From assembly GCA_946811695.1 (NCBI GenBank), contig OX328123.1, positions 29,800,322 to 29,864,321 on the forward strand: a DNA stretch of 64,000 nt, given 5' to 3'. The DNA is from Gonocerus acuteangulatus. Lineage: Eukaryota > Arthropoda > Insecta > Hemiptera > Coreidae. A program made the translations under genes and the position numbers. Of the stretch, positions 1 to 11,547 are shown one piece after another. Every line of letters starts with the position of its first letter. Positions within the stretch are counted from its first letter, which is position 1. Below the pieces are notes generated by a model. That model was not told the origin of the DNA and ran no database searches. It was given only the letters and a program-made list of their open reading frames with translations.

Positions 1-342
1 AAAAAATGTTCGCCAAATGGACTTTCAGAGATAAATGGTTACAATACTTCTATTCCTCAATATTTTACTAGAATAACAAACATTTCCAAAGTTAACGTTA
101 AGTGAATGTTCAAAACAATGATTTGCAAGTTGTATTCACCAATTCAATTCATTTGGGCTGTAACCTTTATATATTTATTATGAATAAAGCTGTATCTTCT
201 AGGGTTATTTGAATGATTTACGTAATGAATAAAACGAAATAAAAATCGCGTATAAAGGACATTTTTTGTTTTATCTTATTTCACCGAGGCGAGGGTGTAT
301 ACACACCGTCACACATACACCATCACGGAGGCGTGACCCAAT
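1..342. other. Unassigned AT-rich sequence
   Basis: No open frame with coding character and no terminal repeats were seen. The last 60 bases are richer in C and A, with CA-rich runs, just before the target duplication of the hAT element that follows. Confidence 0.4.
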
Positions 343-350
343 GTACAGGG

Positions 351-1112
351 CAGAGTTGGGCTTATTCGAATAATTTTTTATTTAAGTAACGAATAAAAGA
401 TAATTTTTTATCCGCTATTAGTTAATCATAAAACCACGGATGACCAATTATCCGTTATTCGAGAAACGGGTGAATTATCTTTTATTCGTCATTTGATTAT
501 CCGTTATCTTTTATTCGTTATCCGTCCACAATACCACTTTTTTCAATCCATTCGGGCAAAAACAAACTGTTCGTTTGCACATGGCATTGCACTCTTTAAA
601 TAAATATTTAAACATCAAGAAATTGTTTTTTTAAGTACAACAGTTTGCTCCCATAACGGATATTCCAAAAAGCAATCGACTCTCTGATGAAATGTTTGAG
701 AAAAGAGTAGTTTTAAAATCTATGTTGAATTTAATTTAATGTTTAATTATATATTTAAATAATAATGTAATACATAATCATATTTAATAATAATTTAAAT
801 AATTACATATCATATTATATTTAAATAATAAATAAATACATTATGATTAAGTAGTAAATTGGTTTTCTACACATCTCCCAAATATAAAAATCATCTGACG
901 GATGAAAATTTATCCATCGAATTAAAATTCATCCGTAAGATGAAAAATTATTTCAAATGAAATCTTAAGATAAAAGATGACGGATAACTTTACGTAAATG
1001 GTAATAATTTCGAATAACGGATAACGGATATCCGAAAATTATAGATGACAAATAACGAATAACCTAGGTTATTCGTCATCCGTTATCCGAAGATAACTTT
1101 TGCCCAACTCTG
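351..1112. mobile_element. Nonautonomous hAT-type element with perfect 8-bp target duplication
   Basis: The element begins CAGAGTTGGGC and ends with its exact reverse complement GCCCAACTCTG, giving 11-bp terminal inverted repeats. Both sides carry the same 8 bases, GTACAGGG, at 343-350 and 1113-1120. An 8-bp duplication with short TIRs starting CAG is the hAT signature. The 762-bp interior encodes nothing recognisable. It is filled with variants of a GGATAACGGATAA motif in both orientations, mainly near the ends, where transposase-binding subterminal repeats are expected. The perfect duplication implies a fairly recent insertion compared with most elements here. Confidence 0.85.
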
Positions 1113-1120
1113 GTACAGGG

Positions 1121-3045
1121 TAACTCTCCCGACTTTTTCGGATGAACGCTCATACTGAGACACACACGCACACGAAGGAAATCGGTCCAACGCACGGGGA
1201 CTTGATGAAATGAAAGGAAACACATTGTACATAGACGAAGATGAATGATACATGTTTGCTAAATGTTTGTTATAGCTAGAGCTTAAATAGAAGACCCTCA
1301 TATAATAAAAGCTTAAATAATTTTCGCCTTTAATTTAAGCTCTATTACACATATATACCATATGTAACATTCATCCTCGTGTATGTATGATATTTTTGCA
1401 TTCATTTCATCTGTATATTACAACTGTGTAGTATTAACTCTGTCATCCTTGTTTTACTGGCATGATGAAGGCTTGAATTTTAAGTCAAATGGTCGGCAAA
1501 AATAAAACGCATTTTCTTAATTAAAAAAAAATGTAGTAGTTTTATGAAGATACTAAGACCTAATCCTGACTCCACCTACTTCGTAAAATCTTTCAGAATT
1601 TTAATATTTTCAAGAGTGTCACAATTTAGTAACCAATAAGCAGGAAATATCACTGTAGTATAGTGGAAGCGTGTATTTTTTCTTTCTGTTTATCTGTATT
1701 TTTAATTTTCAGTTTGAGTATTGCAATAAATATGTACCTAAATTCAAATAGTATTATTCTAGAGAAAATAACGACATATTTTGACGTACTGATTGCAATG
1801 TCCTTGCACTTTTAAGCAAGAATGTCTTAAATCAAACGAACCTTTTAAAATTCAAAAATTGTATTCTGCCTTGTTCAAATATCCACAAATGATAAGGTCT
1901 AGACCTGATCTTTATATCAATCTGGTCTGCCGTCAAAATTTAAATTGTACATCCCTCCCGTGGAAAAAAATCCCTCCTGTCAAATAACCATGTTTCTTGC
2001 GATACAATGTTTTTGAAAAAGTGAGCGACATGCGCTGAGATGCAATTTGTAAGGATGGTGATGCCTCAAGTAAATCTTGAGGGATATCCTATAAGTAATC
2101 AGGAACGAGATAAGAATGCCCTAGGGAGTATATGGAGGTAGATAGAAGGCGAACCAGGAAGCAGAGAGCTGCCCGGGCATCAGCTGTAGCTAACTAGGTC
2201 ATTGCAGAGGGGAGAGCCAGGATCGAACCAGTAGGGGCCTGACTCTCGCAGTGTACGTATCGTCTCGCAGTATCTCGCAGTCTCGTCACGCAGAATACAC
2301 ATCTCTAGCTCTTTCACCAATAAACAAGGTGAGTACTCACACTCTGAGAGGTGTAACATCAACGCATTTCATTCAATATACACACTTTTGTGGAATGATA
2401 TAAAATTAATTTAGAAAAAAAAATCAAGGATCGGTTTAGCTATTATTTTGACATTTTATTATAAAGCGTAGGAGTTGCGTTACTTAGAAAATTCCACAAT
2501 CTGGTGCCACTCAGTGGTGCCGGGAGGGAACAAAAATCCCAAGCCCGCTTGAACTAACGTTTTTTTTTATACCTAATTACTTGTAGAAAGCATTTTTTAT
2601 TTATTTTATTACTAGTTTTGATTCCAAACCACCTTTTTATTGATTGTTTTCTGGCCATGCAGAAAGATTACAGTTTTTAGACAAGAGTAAGACAATATTT
2701 TATAGCACTTATTTTATTGTTCCAAGGTTTTAAAAGAATTTTTTTTTTCTAAAATGTACCACGAACTGAGCTTGTGAATTTATTTGTAATGAAGCTAAAT
2801 TATCCTTAGTTTATTTGGAGTAAGATAAAAAGTGGCCCCCGCATTGTTTTACCTAAAAGGGCATGTATTATGCTATAAATTTCATCGCTGAATTAGGCTG
2901 TTTTTGTACAAAGCCATAAATAAATATTTCATACGTTCGTCACAGTTAACTGTACCAAAATTTTACTTTATTCGACCCAGGGACTCGAAAATACATTTAG
3001 AATTATACATCTCTCGAGCCATTGTGTGAAACATTTTATTTTTTT
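1121..3045. other. Unassigned intergenic stretch
   Basis: Short open frames here lack recognisable motifs. A more GC-balanced patch at about 2020-2360 contains repeated TCTCGCAG words and a GGATCGAACC word that resembles a degraded reverse-strand B box, too weak to call. The rest is AT-rich with nothing identifiable. Confidence 0.4.
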
Positions 3046-3047
3046 TT

Positions 3048-3172
3048 TTATTTAAATTTTAACGTCCATTTACAAATGACACAGATTTTTGGGACGAATT
3101 ATCTACAACTTTTCTAGCTGGAGGAAGGAAAGGCGCCACCACCACAAATGGGAGCCCACAAGCGTAGGAACG
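3048..3172 (-). mobile_element. Decayed SINE-1 relic, 3' part
   Basis: Read on the minus strand, this matches the body and tail of the tRNA-derived SINE at 50644-50830. It shares the TTTAACGTCC tail word, the GGGACGAATTATCTA block and the GCCACCACCACAAATGGGA region that corresponds to the sequence around the B box. It is strongly diverged and lacks the 5' tRNA-like head. Pairwise alignment to the copies near 51 kb would settle it. Confidence 0.4.
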
Positions 3173-3433
3173 GATAATACAAAAACTGCAAGAAATTTTT
3201 CTTTTTTAAGTTAGTTGTACGCCAATTATTAATTTTCAAAAAAATGTTCCAGAGTAAACTAAAACTTTTTATGGGCGGATTTTGTTGTTTTTGTTTTAAA
3301 ACACATGTATCACATTATTTCAGCATGATATCTACCGACTTTCGATGTAAGGAAATAAAAATAACGGCCAGTATGTATATTATGTATTTATTTTATTTTC
3401 TTCAGAGTCCGCTTCATGGACGATTTTCTCTCA

Positions 3434-3501
3434 AGTAGGGTGCAAGCAAGAAGTCCTTATGAAAGCAAGTAGGGTGCAAGCAAGAAGTCCTTATGAAAGT
3501 A
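3434..3501. repeat. Tandem duplication of a 34-bp unit
   Basis: Two adjacent, nearly identical 34-bp units, each beginning AAGTAGGGTGCAAGCAAGAA. They differ only at the last base. No function is visible. Confidence 0.85.
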
Positions 3502-3605
3502 TAGAGCAGAAAATGTCAAAGTGCAAGTAAAAAATTCAAATGCGTGCTCTAAAACAAAAATTTGAAAACAAAAAGAACAACTATACAATTTAAAATTGTA
3601 AAAAG

Positions 3606-3887
3606 TTATAAATAATATAAAAAACTGAGGATTGTTTTAAGTTTAATTTGTACTGCTTGTAATTTGTAATACTGTGTATATGCTTGTGTTATATGTGTTC
3701 GTATAAATTTGTATTTTGTAGGGTAGTGTCTGTGTGTGGACTCCTGTTCATTCATATCAGAACGCAGAAGTTTCTTAGTTATCAGCAGTCCGTGTGTTAG
3801 TAGTGCATGTCCAATTCGAAGTCTTGTAACGAATACTTCTGATCTCCGAAAGCTTCTATAATCATAATATAATGATGATGCCCGCAT
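3606..3887 (-). pseudogene. Non-LTR retrotransposon ORF2 C-terminal relic (I/R1-like tail after RNase H)
   Basis: A 93-codon minus-strand frame contains RRSEVFVTRLRIGHALLTHG. This matches the conserved block that follows the RNase H domain in I- and R1-like non-LTR retrotransposon ORF2 proteins, typically RREEV.L.RLRIGHT.LTH. The same block occurs in two other relics here, near 39.7 kb (REEVVLTRLRIGYTLLTH) and 43.9 kb (VPLTRLRIGH). The Cys-rich end expected next is not conserved, and there is no reverse transcriptase or RNase H upstream. It is a short truncated fragment, not a gene. The ATG at the start of the frame has no meaning. I am confident of the family and unsure of the clade. Confidence 0.65.
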
Positions 3888-4044
3888 ATAAAATATTTTT
3901 TTAAATATTAAATTTATTTATTTTACTCGAAGCGTGAGCAGAATGTAATTTTATTAGTTTCAACTTAGCCAAATGCGTGGAAAAATGTATTATGCCATGT
4001 ATTATGGTAATGCAATAGATATTTACAACAGAATTTTCATTGCA

Positions 4045-4290
4045 CAAATTCAATAGACTTTCGATTGGTTACCTTTCACTTACCACGATTTCTCAATCGA
4101 GACATTTAAGGAAATGTATGACAATCTAAAACTGTTTCCTCTACTCTAAACATAACAAAAATCTGCGTTAGAAAAATTCCCGTTGGAAAAATTCCTCGCT
4201 GCCCCTGGATGTCGGCGCTAATCGCCTAGATATCGGAAAAAAATTAATGAAGTATACAAAAATCCCAAAACTGTGTAAATATTTTTTTTT
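4045..4290 (+). repeat. DR-1 relic with embedded SINE-3 tail fragment
   Basis: The sequence around 4045-4130 matches the DR-1 segment with ACTTTCGATTGG and ACCACGATTTCTCAA. About 4168-4236 carries a SINE-3 3' block (TCCTCGCTGC, TGTCGGCGCTAATCGCC), and DR-1-like sequence (AAGTATACAAAAATCCCAAA) resumes afterwards. This suggests an old SINE insertion into an older DR-1 copy. Confidence 0.4.
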
Positions 4291-4370
4291 ATGAATACCA
4301 CCGTAAAGTGATCTCATTAGTTGTTATTGTTACAAACCTATATTGCTTATATATGCTTATAAATTTCTCT

Positions 4371-4412
4371 GAGTGCGAACAGACAAATATATATATTTGT
4401 CTGTTCGCACTC
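4371..4412. repeat. Perfect 42-bp palindrome made of two DR-1 ends
   Basis: GAGTGCGAACAGACAAATAT reads into its own exact reverse complement. GCGAACAGACA followed by TA repeats is the block before the (TA)n tract in DR-1 at 60.47 and 62.45 kb. The palindrome therefore looks like two such ends facing each other across a very short TA core. Confidence 0.85.
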
Positions 4413-7080
4413 TTTGGGCAAAGTTCGACCCTTTATTATCAGTTAAATGGAAATATCCTAGCAGTATTGGCTTGTATCAATTTCACCACTGTACTAATAT
4501 GACCCCATTTTACGGTGTCTTACTTCCAAACGCAACAAAAATGCATGCATCGTACTTTAGGAGAATATCAAACGTCTGGATAAATATTGAACTAACTAAC
4601 TAGTAACAAAATTGGATATTAGTTTATTCAAATAGTTTTATCCACTCCCCATGGAAAAGCGCTAATTTAACCACCCTTTGCTTTCTTCCAATTTGCGTTG
4701 ATTCGTATAGGACATTCTATAGGGCTTGCTCCCTATGGTGAGATGGATGGGACGCGTTGAAATAACATCAAACAACCATCGCTCAACAGGGGAAATCTGA
4801 TTCAAAGATCAAATGGATTCTAATCCATGAGACTAATAGAGTCTAGTTTCTGAATTTGCAGAAAGGGACGATCGTTTCGGGATATTTCAAGTATTAGCAG
4901 TTGTTTGAAGAAAGGTCATTGGAGGTATCGAGGATGCAAAACTACGTAATACGCCTTAGGAAATTATACAAAACTGCTTACGACTTAGAAAAGGATGCAA
5001 AACTACATAAGAAATAGGAATCCATTGCTTGTAATAATTTATTCATGGTGATGAAATGATGGAGAAAGTCCTCGCCGAGATGGAGGTCGAACCTGGAGAT
5101 TGCGCAGGGTCCTCTGTATCCTTGCTAAGTCAGCTTTAATGCTTTAGGGACTTAACTTGGTCAACAAAGTCCGCAAAGTCCTAATGCTTCACTTGGCTTA
5201 CTGTTGTCTATGGATCACCATCCTGACTTCCTACTCATTCAGCACGACCCGCTTCCAGTATTCCCATACAATAAATTAGTAACCATACAATCTTTCTGCT
5301 GTTCTTATGGTCAAGAATCAGAAACCTCTACAGTTTCTGCGCACTGGGCCATCGCGTAAAGTTACTAGAAAAAAACTACATCCCCCTCAAATGTGAAACT
5401 AAATAGAAGAGCTTTGTAAAATAAATCAGCAAGAAATAAAAAATTCTTTTTATTTTATATTATATTTTTTCGCTAACGATCTAAACAAAAATATCCGATA
5501 TCCCATTTGTTCTTTTGTTTGTTTCTATACATGCTTATCCCTTTGTTATGGTTGTGAATACATATAATTCTCTAACGAAATATTTTAGAAAATATACAAA
5601 AATTCAAAATCTATCTTAGCTTGGATTAGTATCAACCGTTTGGAAAACATAATCGATATAATGAGTAATTCTGAGTATTGTAACTGGAAATTATAGTTAT
5701 TCTACTTTTACCGAAAACGGTTAAAGATTTAAATTTGAACGAAGTTTCGTTCGAATCCTCTCATTGTCATCGCTATAAAACGTTTACCTGAAAGGCCATT
5801 ATCACAAAACTGTAACTAACTGTATTTTTTTCAAGCGAATGCTGCCAAAAAGAATTGATATGGTGGTTAACGAACTCCATCGTCTTTTTTTTTTTGTGTT
5901 TAAATAATTTTTTTAATTTTTTTTTAATTTATTTTTATTTTTTTTGATAAGTGGAAGTTCTTTCTAAGTTGAGGCTCAAATGAGCTGAACATAGTTTGGT
6001 CTATCCTGAACAGACATGTGGTTTTATATATTTAATTCTCGCAATTTGATAATTACTTACATTGCGGTTTTAAATTTTTAAACTTTTGATAAAGAGAGTA
6101 AGGTTGTGTAAGAAATTTTCGTTTGTGCGATGCAGAGTTGATTCTTCAAGGAGACGGAATCGAAATGTTCTTCAATGTTTGGATAACAATATGCATTCCC
6201 TTACGCTAAAAGCGGAGCAGGATTTTCTCGTTGTAGAAATGACATGGCGGTACTCAACACAATAACGGAACCCATATCTCCAGCGAGGTACTGCTACGTA
6301 CCCCGAAAACCTACAGTTAGATCTGTTTGCTTCCGGCATAATTAGAGCTCCAAGGGTATATATTATGGTTCTACCTACCGTTCTATAGGGAGAAAAGTTC
6401 GCTTATGGTTTCTAGCTGAAGAAGCAATCCGAAAGTACTGATAGAAAGTGCCCACGATCCATGTTCTTATTTTTATTTATAAAGAATGTGATTGATTTGA
6501 ACCACGCACAAATTTCATTTATTTTTTATGCTTTCTGCGAAATTTACAAACCAAAATTTGTGGTCTATTTGGGATATTATCCAAAAGGGAGTTAAATTAT
6601 TTTGTGGCAACCAATTCCAGACTTCTTTCGAAATGAAACAATTTTGTTAATTTACATTTTCCGATTTTCATTCTTGCTCAAAGCGTGGGAATGAACCTTT
6701 TTCAATACCTGTTCAAAACGTAAATAAGGTATATATACAGGAAATATGATTCTTTTTAGAATGACGTTTTCAAAATTTCTCCAGTTCCAATATTTTAGGG
6801 ATAACAACGTCTTATTTAATGAGAAATTGAAATGGTGGGGAAGTGGACATTTTTCGGGAGGAATTTTTGTTGGAACACCGCCTGGCGGGTAGTCCGCCAA
6901 ACCTGATTCACGCTGCAGAAATGAAAGTACTAGTCACTTCCTTCACAAGTCTTTTGGTTGCTAAGCGCATTCATCATCTCCTGCTATTGGAACTGTAATG
7001 TGTCTAGCTTCTCGGCTGAAGGTTTAACTCCGGTTGAGGCTCCAACGGAGTGCTTACGGTTTTGCTTTTAAAGACTTCTA
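4413..7080. other. Unassigned intergenic stretch
   Basis: No terminal repeats, tRNA-like boxes or convincing open frame were seen. A short direct repeat of GGATGCAAAACTAC occurs near 4934 and 4994. Several T-rich runs occur around 5880-5945. A minus-strand frame at 6652-6900 has no recognisable motif. Confidence 0.4.
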
Positions 7081-7084
7081 AGTC

Positions 7085-7087
<3 letters not shown>

Positions 7088-7128
<41 letters not shown>
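7088..7128. repeat. Homopolymer run of 41 T
   Basis: An uninterrupted T run. It may be the A-tail of a minus-strand retroposed copy, but no SINE or LINE body is recognised beside it. Run length may be affected by sequencing or assembly error. Confidence 0.9.
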
Positions 7129-7131
<3 letters not shown>

Positions 7132-7309
7132 TGTTTTGACGTCTGAAATCGAACTGTAAAAACCTAGTATATTAACTTCATGTGCTCAAAAAAGACGGGT
7201 TGTGTTGTAAATTTACTTGGATACTAATCCAAACACAGGTAGATAAATATTGGCTTCGATTGGTGTAGAAGAAACGGGGGGAAAACTATTATATCAAGAG
7301 ACTTAAGCA

Positions 7310-7430
7310 GTTTTTCTGCTTTGTATATTTTATTAAATTTCTTGAAATCGGTTGAGAAATCGCAGTAAGTAAAAGGCAACCATTCGAAAGTCTAATAAAT
7401 GTTTTACAAGAAACGTTTAGGCGTAAATTC
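7310..7430 (-). repeat. Short DR-1 relic
   Basis: Shares the GAGAAATCGCAGTAAGT and CATTCGAAAG words of DR-1 on the minus strand, comparable with 52.5 kb. It is truncated on both sides. Confidence 0.4.
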
Positions 7431-7847
7431 CTATTGGGCCACCTCCAAGGAGAAGTAAACAGTGTTCTATGTTTCTGGAGTGTTGTTTTTGTCCCATTGA
7501 AGGAAGATGTTTCATTCTATGCTTTATAAATCACACCATCTCGGGTGTAATCAAATGGGTTTTGAGTATTAAATGAAAACACGATGAATCGAACATTTCA
7601 GATTTCTCCTCAGCCCTGAAAGTGTTTTGTGCTGATCACTCAACTAGTTCGCGGATACACACCATTGTTCTGCGGATTTCAAGGCTGCCTCAGCAAATTG
7701 CGGCTGGTTCGATGACTTTAGGGCCACTTTTGCAATTTGACTATTTTTTTCTGCAAAATGCCTGAGCTGCTGATTCAAGAGTTACAGAAGATTCATTAAT
7801 TATCAACGATGTTAACTGTGGATTTCTATAATTCGCTACAGTAAATA

Positions 7848-7900
7848 AACAGGCGCTAATTGCCTACACGCCCAGGTGCCGTTAAAAAAAAATACAAAAA
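7848..7900 (+). mobile_element. SINE-3 3' tail fragment
   Basis: GGCGCTAATTGCC, then a short gap, GTGCCGTT and an A run. This matches the 3' end of the fuller SINE-3 copy at 63450-63640. The tRNA-like head is absent. Confidence 0.45.
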
Positions 7901-8049
7901 CTAAGATTTCTTTTTTTTAATTTATTTATTTTTAGCACTTTCCTCCGAAGGAAAGTAGCTATTGAGGTTGGACTCATGACGGAATTTTTGAAAAATTTCT
8001 TCAAATCTTTATCGATCCTACGTAGTAGACACCGAAAAGGACCCCCGTT

Positions 8050-8054
<5 letters not shown>

Positions 8055-8112
<58 letters not shown>

Positions 8113-8123
8113 TATATATATAT
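8055..8123. repeat. (TA)n microsatellite
   Basis: About 35 TA dinucleotides with one TGCA interruption. It directly precedes the satellite-like array. Confidence 0.95.
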
Positions 8124-8134
8124 GTGTCTGTTAA

Positions 8135-8715
8135 CACGATAGCGGCCAGAGTTTTTGTTTTTGCGTCACGAAACTTGGTATATAGCATTCAATTAGCAAA
8201 CGATTGAACGAGGTTAACCACCAAAGTCGGTCCACCGGAAGGGGGGGTTTACCCCGAACCCAAAACACTAATTTGACTATGTCAGCCGTAATATTTGTTA
8301 TATTTCAACTAAACTTGGTATTCGTAGTGGTAATATAGAGAGAAAAGTGAGATATAAAAATGAACTAAATCGGTTCATTAGAAGGGGGGGTTTACTCCGG
8401 ACCCACAATACCAATTCGCCACTACCAGCCGTGATTTTTGGTATATTTCGACGAAACTCGGCATTCGTAGTGGTAATCTACAGGTAAATATGTGTTGTAA
8501 AAATAAACTAAATCGGTTCATTAGAAGGGGGGGGGGTTTACTCCGGACCCAAATTCGTAATATATTCATACCGGTCGTAATTTCTGCTGTATTGTAACGA
8601 AACGCGGTATAAGTCGTGGGTAACTCATGAGAAAGAAGTGTTGTAAAAATGAGCTGAATCGGTCAATCGGAAAGCGAGGGTTTAATTTGTAATATATTTC
8701 AATAGAAAAGCCCGT
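8135..8715. repeat. Satellite-like tandem array, about four diverged ~145-bp units
   Basis: Successive units share CGTAATTTNTGNTATATT-like starts, ACGAAACTTGGTAT-like words, a GTAGTGGTAAT block, TAAATCGGTTCATTAGAAGG and a G-run followed by GTTTACTCCGG. Units begin near 8140, 8285, 8430 and 8575. The two middle units are most alike and the outer two are more diverged. The G-run grows to nine or ten G in the third unit. Minus-strand open frames across the array are by-products of the repeat. Confidence 0.75.
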
Positions 8716-8847
8716 CAGACGTAGGTTCACAAAGCCGCCGCAAGGAGCGCTTTCTACCACTAGAGTGAATGTATCCTGTTCCTGCGTTAGATCAAAATAC
8801 GATAATATGAGGTTTTTTGTATTTATTACGTAGTGTAGTAGGTACCA

Positions 8848-9034
8848 TGTGTAAACATAACTCTGGAAGCAAATTAATAATTGATCAGTTACTCATTACA
8901 AAATTAAAAGAGAACTATTCACGTTTTTATTTTATTTATGTACGATATTTTAAGCAAATTGTTCTGTAAAGCAGTCTACACTACCCAAATTCTGAGGAAA
9001 GTGCTTAGTTATGCAGCTCCTGCGTGACGGACTG
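8848..9034 (+). repeat. Dispersed repeat DR-2, copy 1
   Basis: About 185 bp closely match 18291-18487, including GTGTAAACATAACTC, GCAGTCTACACTACCC and AATTCTGAGGAAAGTGCTTA. Both copies end with CTCCTGCGTGACGGACT, a form of the short DR-4 end motif. No terminal inverted repeat or target duplication was found. Sequence between 8716 and 8847 is unassigned. Confidence 0.75.
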
Positions 9035-10228
9035 TTTGCTATTTGAATGTAAAAGCAAATTAAATTATAATTTATGATTTAACTACATGTTAATTAAACA
9101 TTTTGAAATAATGGTTTTTGCCCTACTTATTGAAGAAGAAATTTCAGTCTTTAGAAAGAACCGAAAGTATTTGAAAAAGGTTGTGAGCTACTAAAAACTG
9201 TGTTTATTTTTGTTGAGAGCACAGTGTACAAATTTCCAGCTTCATATTTTGTAAATATATATATATAAAATATGCGTCAGGGGAATAAAAAGAATTTTAT
9301 GAGAAAGAATCATCAACCTATTTGTCCTATAGGACCTGTATGAAGAATGTTTATTTATAAAACATTTTTGGTCATAGAATCACCCGGTTGTTGATCAGAT
9401 TTTTTTCTATTTACTGCGTATTCTTTAGTTTAAATAAGGTTTAATCCTTGAGTGATAAACTAACCACGTTCCTTTGCTTACACACGTCCCATTTCGTACG
9501 TACAAATTATTTTATTGCATACATAGGAGCATTTACTACGCGAATAAGATGTTTCGTGGTATGATTCATGACAATTAAATGCAAAATAACACAAATTACT
9601 GAACAATTCGTGTTGAGTATATAATGCCTTGGTATATATGATAGCATACATTGTAAGGGAATCGGCGTTGGATGCTAGCCTACATCTACCAAGCCCTAAC
9701 TGTTAGATGTAGGCGATCGTAAATCTTCATTGAAGGCTCTTAAAGTCTTATCATTACGCCTCTTTGCCTGTTGACACTAGTGACAGCTGCTACCCATTCA
9801 CTATTCCGCCAAACCACTGATAAAAATATTTATTATATCAATAAAGTACCAAATATATATTCTTAGGTGATATCATATATCGAAATTTTTGTTTTCCCAA
9901 ATCATATCTATTTTACATCATAATTTCTTGTTAGAAGAACCACAGATTATTTTTATGTTTATATTACCCATTTAATGGGTGGCCCCGAGCACTCATGTAA
10001 GCGGGCGGGCGCAGCATTTCTTGTATCATTTGGATTTTCATTTTTTTCATATTTCAACAAGAATTGTTATTTCCCTTGCATTAAATTATATTACTATGAC
10101 GTAAAAAAATATTTTTTAAATAATTCGTGATACAAAATTGAAATATTTGGCTGTACATGTCGGATTAGGCTTTACGATATTTTTACAGACACTGAAATAT
10201 CCATCCATTTTTATTTATTTTTTTCAAC
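9035..10228. other. Unassigned stretch with one strong hairpin
   Basis: No coding or mobile signature. At 9678-9714 GCCTACATCTA and TAGATGTAGGC form an 11-bp perfect stem around a 15-base loop. Nothing else identifiable. Confidence 0.45.
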
Positions 10229-10229
10229 G

Positions 10230-10315
10230 AGCCATGAGATGAGAAAATTCTTGCCGCCGGTGGGACTCGAACCTGCATGGGAAACTAAAGCGTAGCCACT
10301 AGACCACGGTTTGGT
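10230..10315 (-). mobile_element. SINE-3 head fragment (tRNA-derived)
   Basis: On the minus strand the fragment has the A-box-like GGTCTAGTGGCTACGC and the B-box-like GGTTCGAGTCCCACC, followed by the GAATTTTCTCATC block of SINE-3. The 3' GTCGGCGCTAATGGCC module is missing. It is not a tRNA gene because the intervening arm does not fold as an anticodon arm and the sequence continues into the SINE body. Confidence 0.65.
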
Positions 10316-10481
10316 CCATTTGTACCTAACTGATTTTTGCGAGGTTCGAAACATCGCAAATATAAGTTAATGTCTTATACAAATGAACAACAAAATGGAG
10401 CAACTCCTGCCGGTTACTTCAAAAATTGCTAATCAAGAAAAACTTGAAGAGTCTACACGAATTGTGTCATTAGATTCCAGT

Positions 10482-11546
10482 TAGAGATGCCCGATCAGAA
10501 TCGATCTTTTTAACACGATATATCGATTTTTTGAGTCGATCTCCTAAGGCCGATCTTTTAAAGAATCGATCTATCTAGAACCGTTTCAAATTTGAATCGG
10601 GTTTTACAGTTACATTTTTTCCAAGTCATAGACTGTTATAATAGAAAGGAGGGGAGGGGATGTGTTGGTAAAATTTTGTAACACGTAAACAACTTCGGTG
10701 GCGGCCATATTGGCTGGTCACATCTCTCAAGAAGTCATACATTTTAGCATAAATATGCTTTATCGATGACTAAACTGAAAAAAAAAAAAATTGTCAAAAA
10801 AAAGTGTCCGCTGGTGTTCGCGCATGCGCGGTGGTCATGTACGAAACCGCTGGCGTACGCACATGCGCGGTGGCCATGTACGAAATCGCTGGCAAATTAG
10901 CAATTAACTGGATTCGCCATTATTTGATTTTTCACAATTTGATATTATTGGTTTTTCGGGTGGAGCTAAATCATATTTATGTTTCTCAATTTGAGCAGAA
11001 GGCAGAAAGAATGTTTTTAATGGTTTACTGTTATAATATTTTTAATTGGGAATAACTATTGAATGCACAATGCCTGCCTGTTCGGCAGTTGGATAAGAAG
11101 ATAGAAACTAATTGTGCTGCATTTTTTGCATTATAAACATATATATGTAATAATACCCATATATTTTAATATGATGTAACAGTAATAGTTTCATTATATA
11201 TTATCTCTGATGAAAAATAGTCTTAATTTTTTCTTCTTTTAGGTTACAGATATATTTTTTATATTGTTATGTATTCAAATCGACTTATTTAGGTCGGTAC
11301 GTAGTATTTATGGGCGATTATCGAATGTGATCCGATTCGAATCGAAATGAAATATGAATTTCCTAGGTAATTGTAAGCAATCGAGAAATCTACCCACATC
11401 GAAAATAGATCAATATCGTAGGTAGATCCTCTGAGCCTAGAATATCGATATTTTGAATCGATCTGAACTCGCCTATCATTTTTGAGAATGGATATTTTTA
11501 TTTCGATTGAAAATACCGATTCATTTTCGAGAATCGCCCATCACTT
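10482..11546. mobile_element. hAT-like nonautonomous element rich in ATCGAT words
   Basis: The left end reads AGAGATGCCCGAT and the right end, reverse-complemented, AGTGATGGGCGAT. These resemble the AGNGATGGGCGATT ends of known hAT elements. Both terminal regions are packed with AATCGAT and ATCGATT words in both orientations. Another ATGGGCGATTATCGAA copy lies inside at about 11309. I found no matching 8-bp duplication, so the boundaries could be off or the flanks mutated. The middle contains a GC-rich duplicated block, listed separately. No transposase coding sequence is recognised. Confidence 0.55.
10808..10886. repeat. Two GC-rich 39-bp tandem units with palindromic GCGCATGCGC
   Basis: Two adjacent units start GCTGGTGTTCGCGCATGCGC and GCTGGCGTACGCACATGCGC and continue CGGTGG.CATGTACGAAA. 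This is a sharp GC and CpG spike inside an AT-rich element. The first unit contains GCGCATGCGC, which matches the NRF-1 family binding consensus in animals. Binding is only inferred. Confidence 0.7.
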
Positions 11547-11547
11547 C

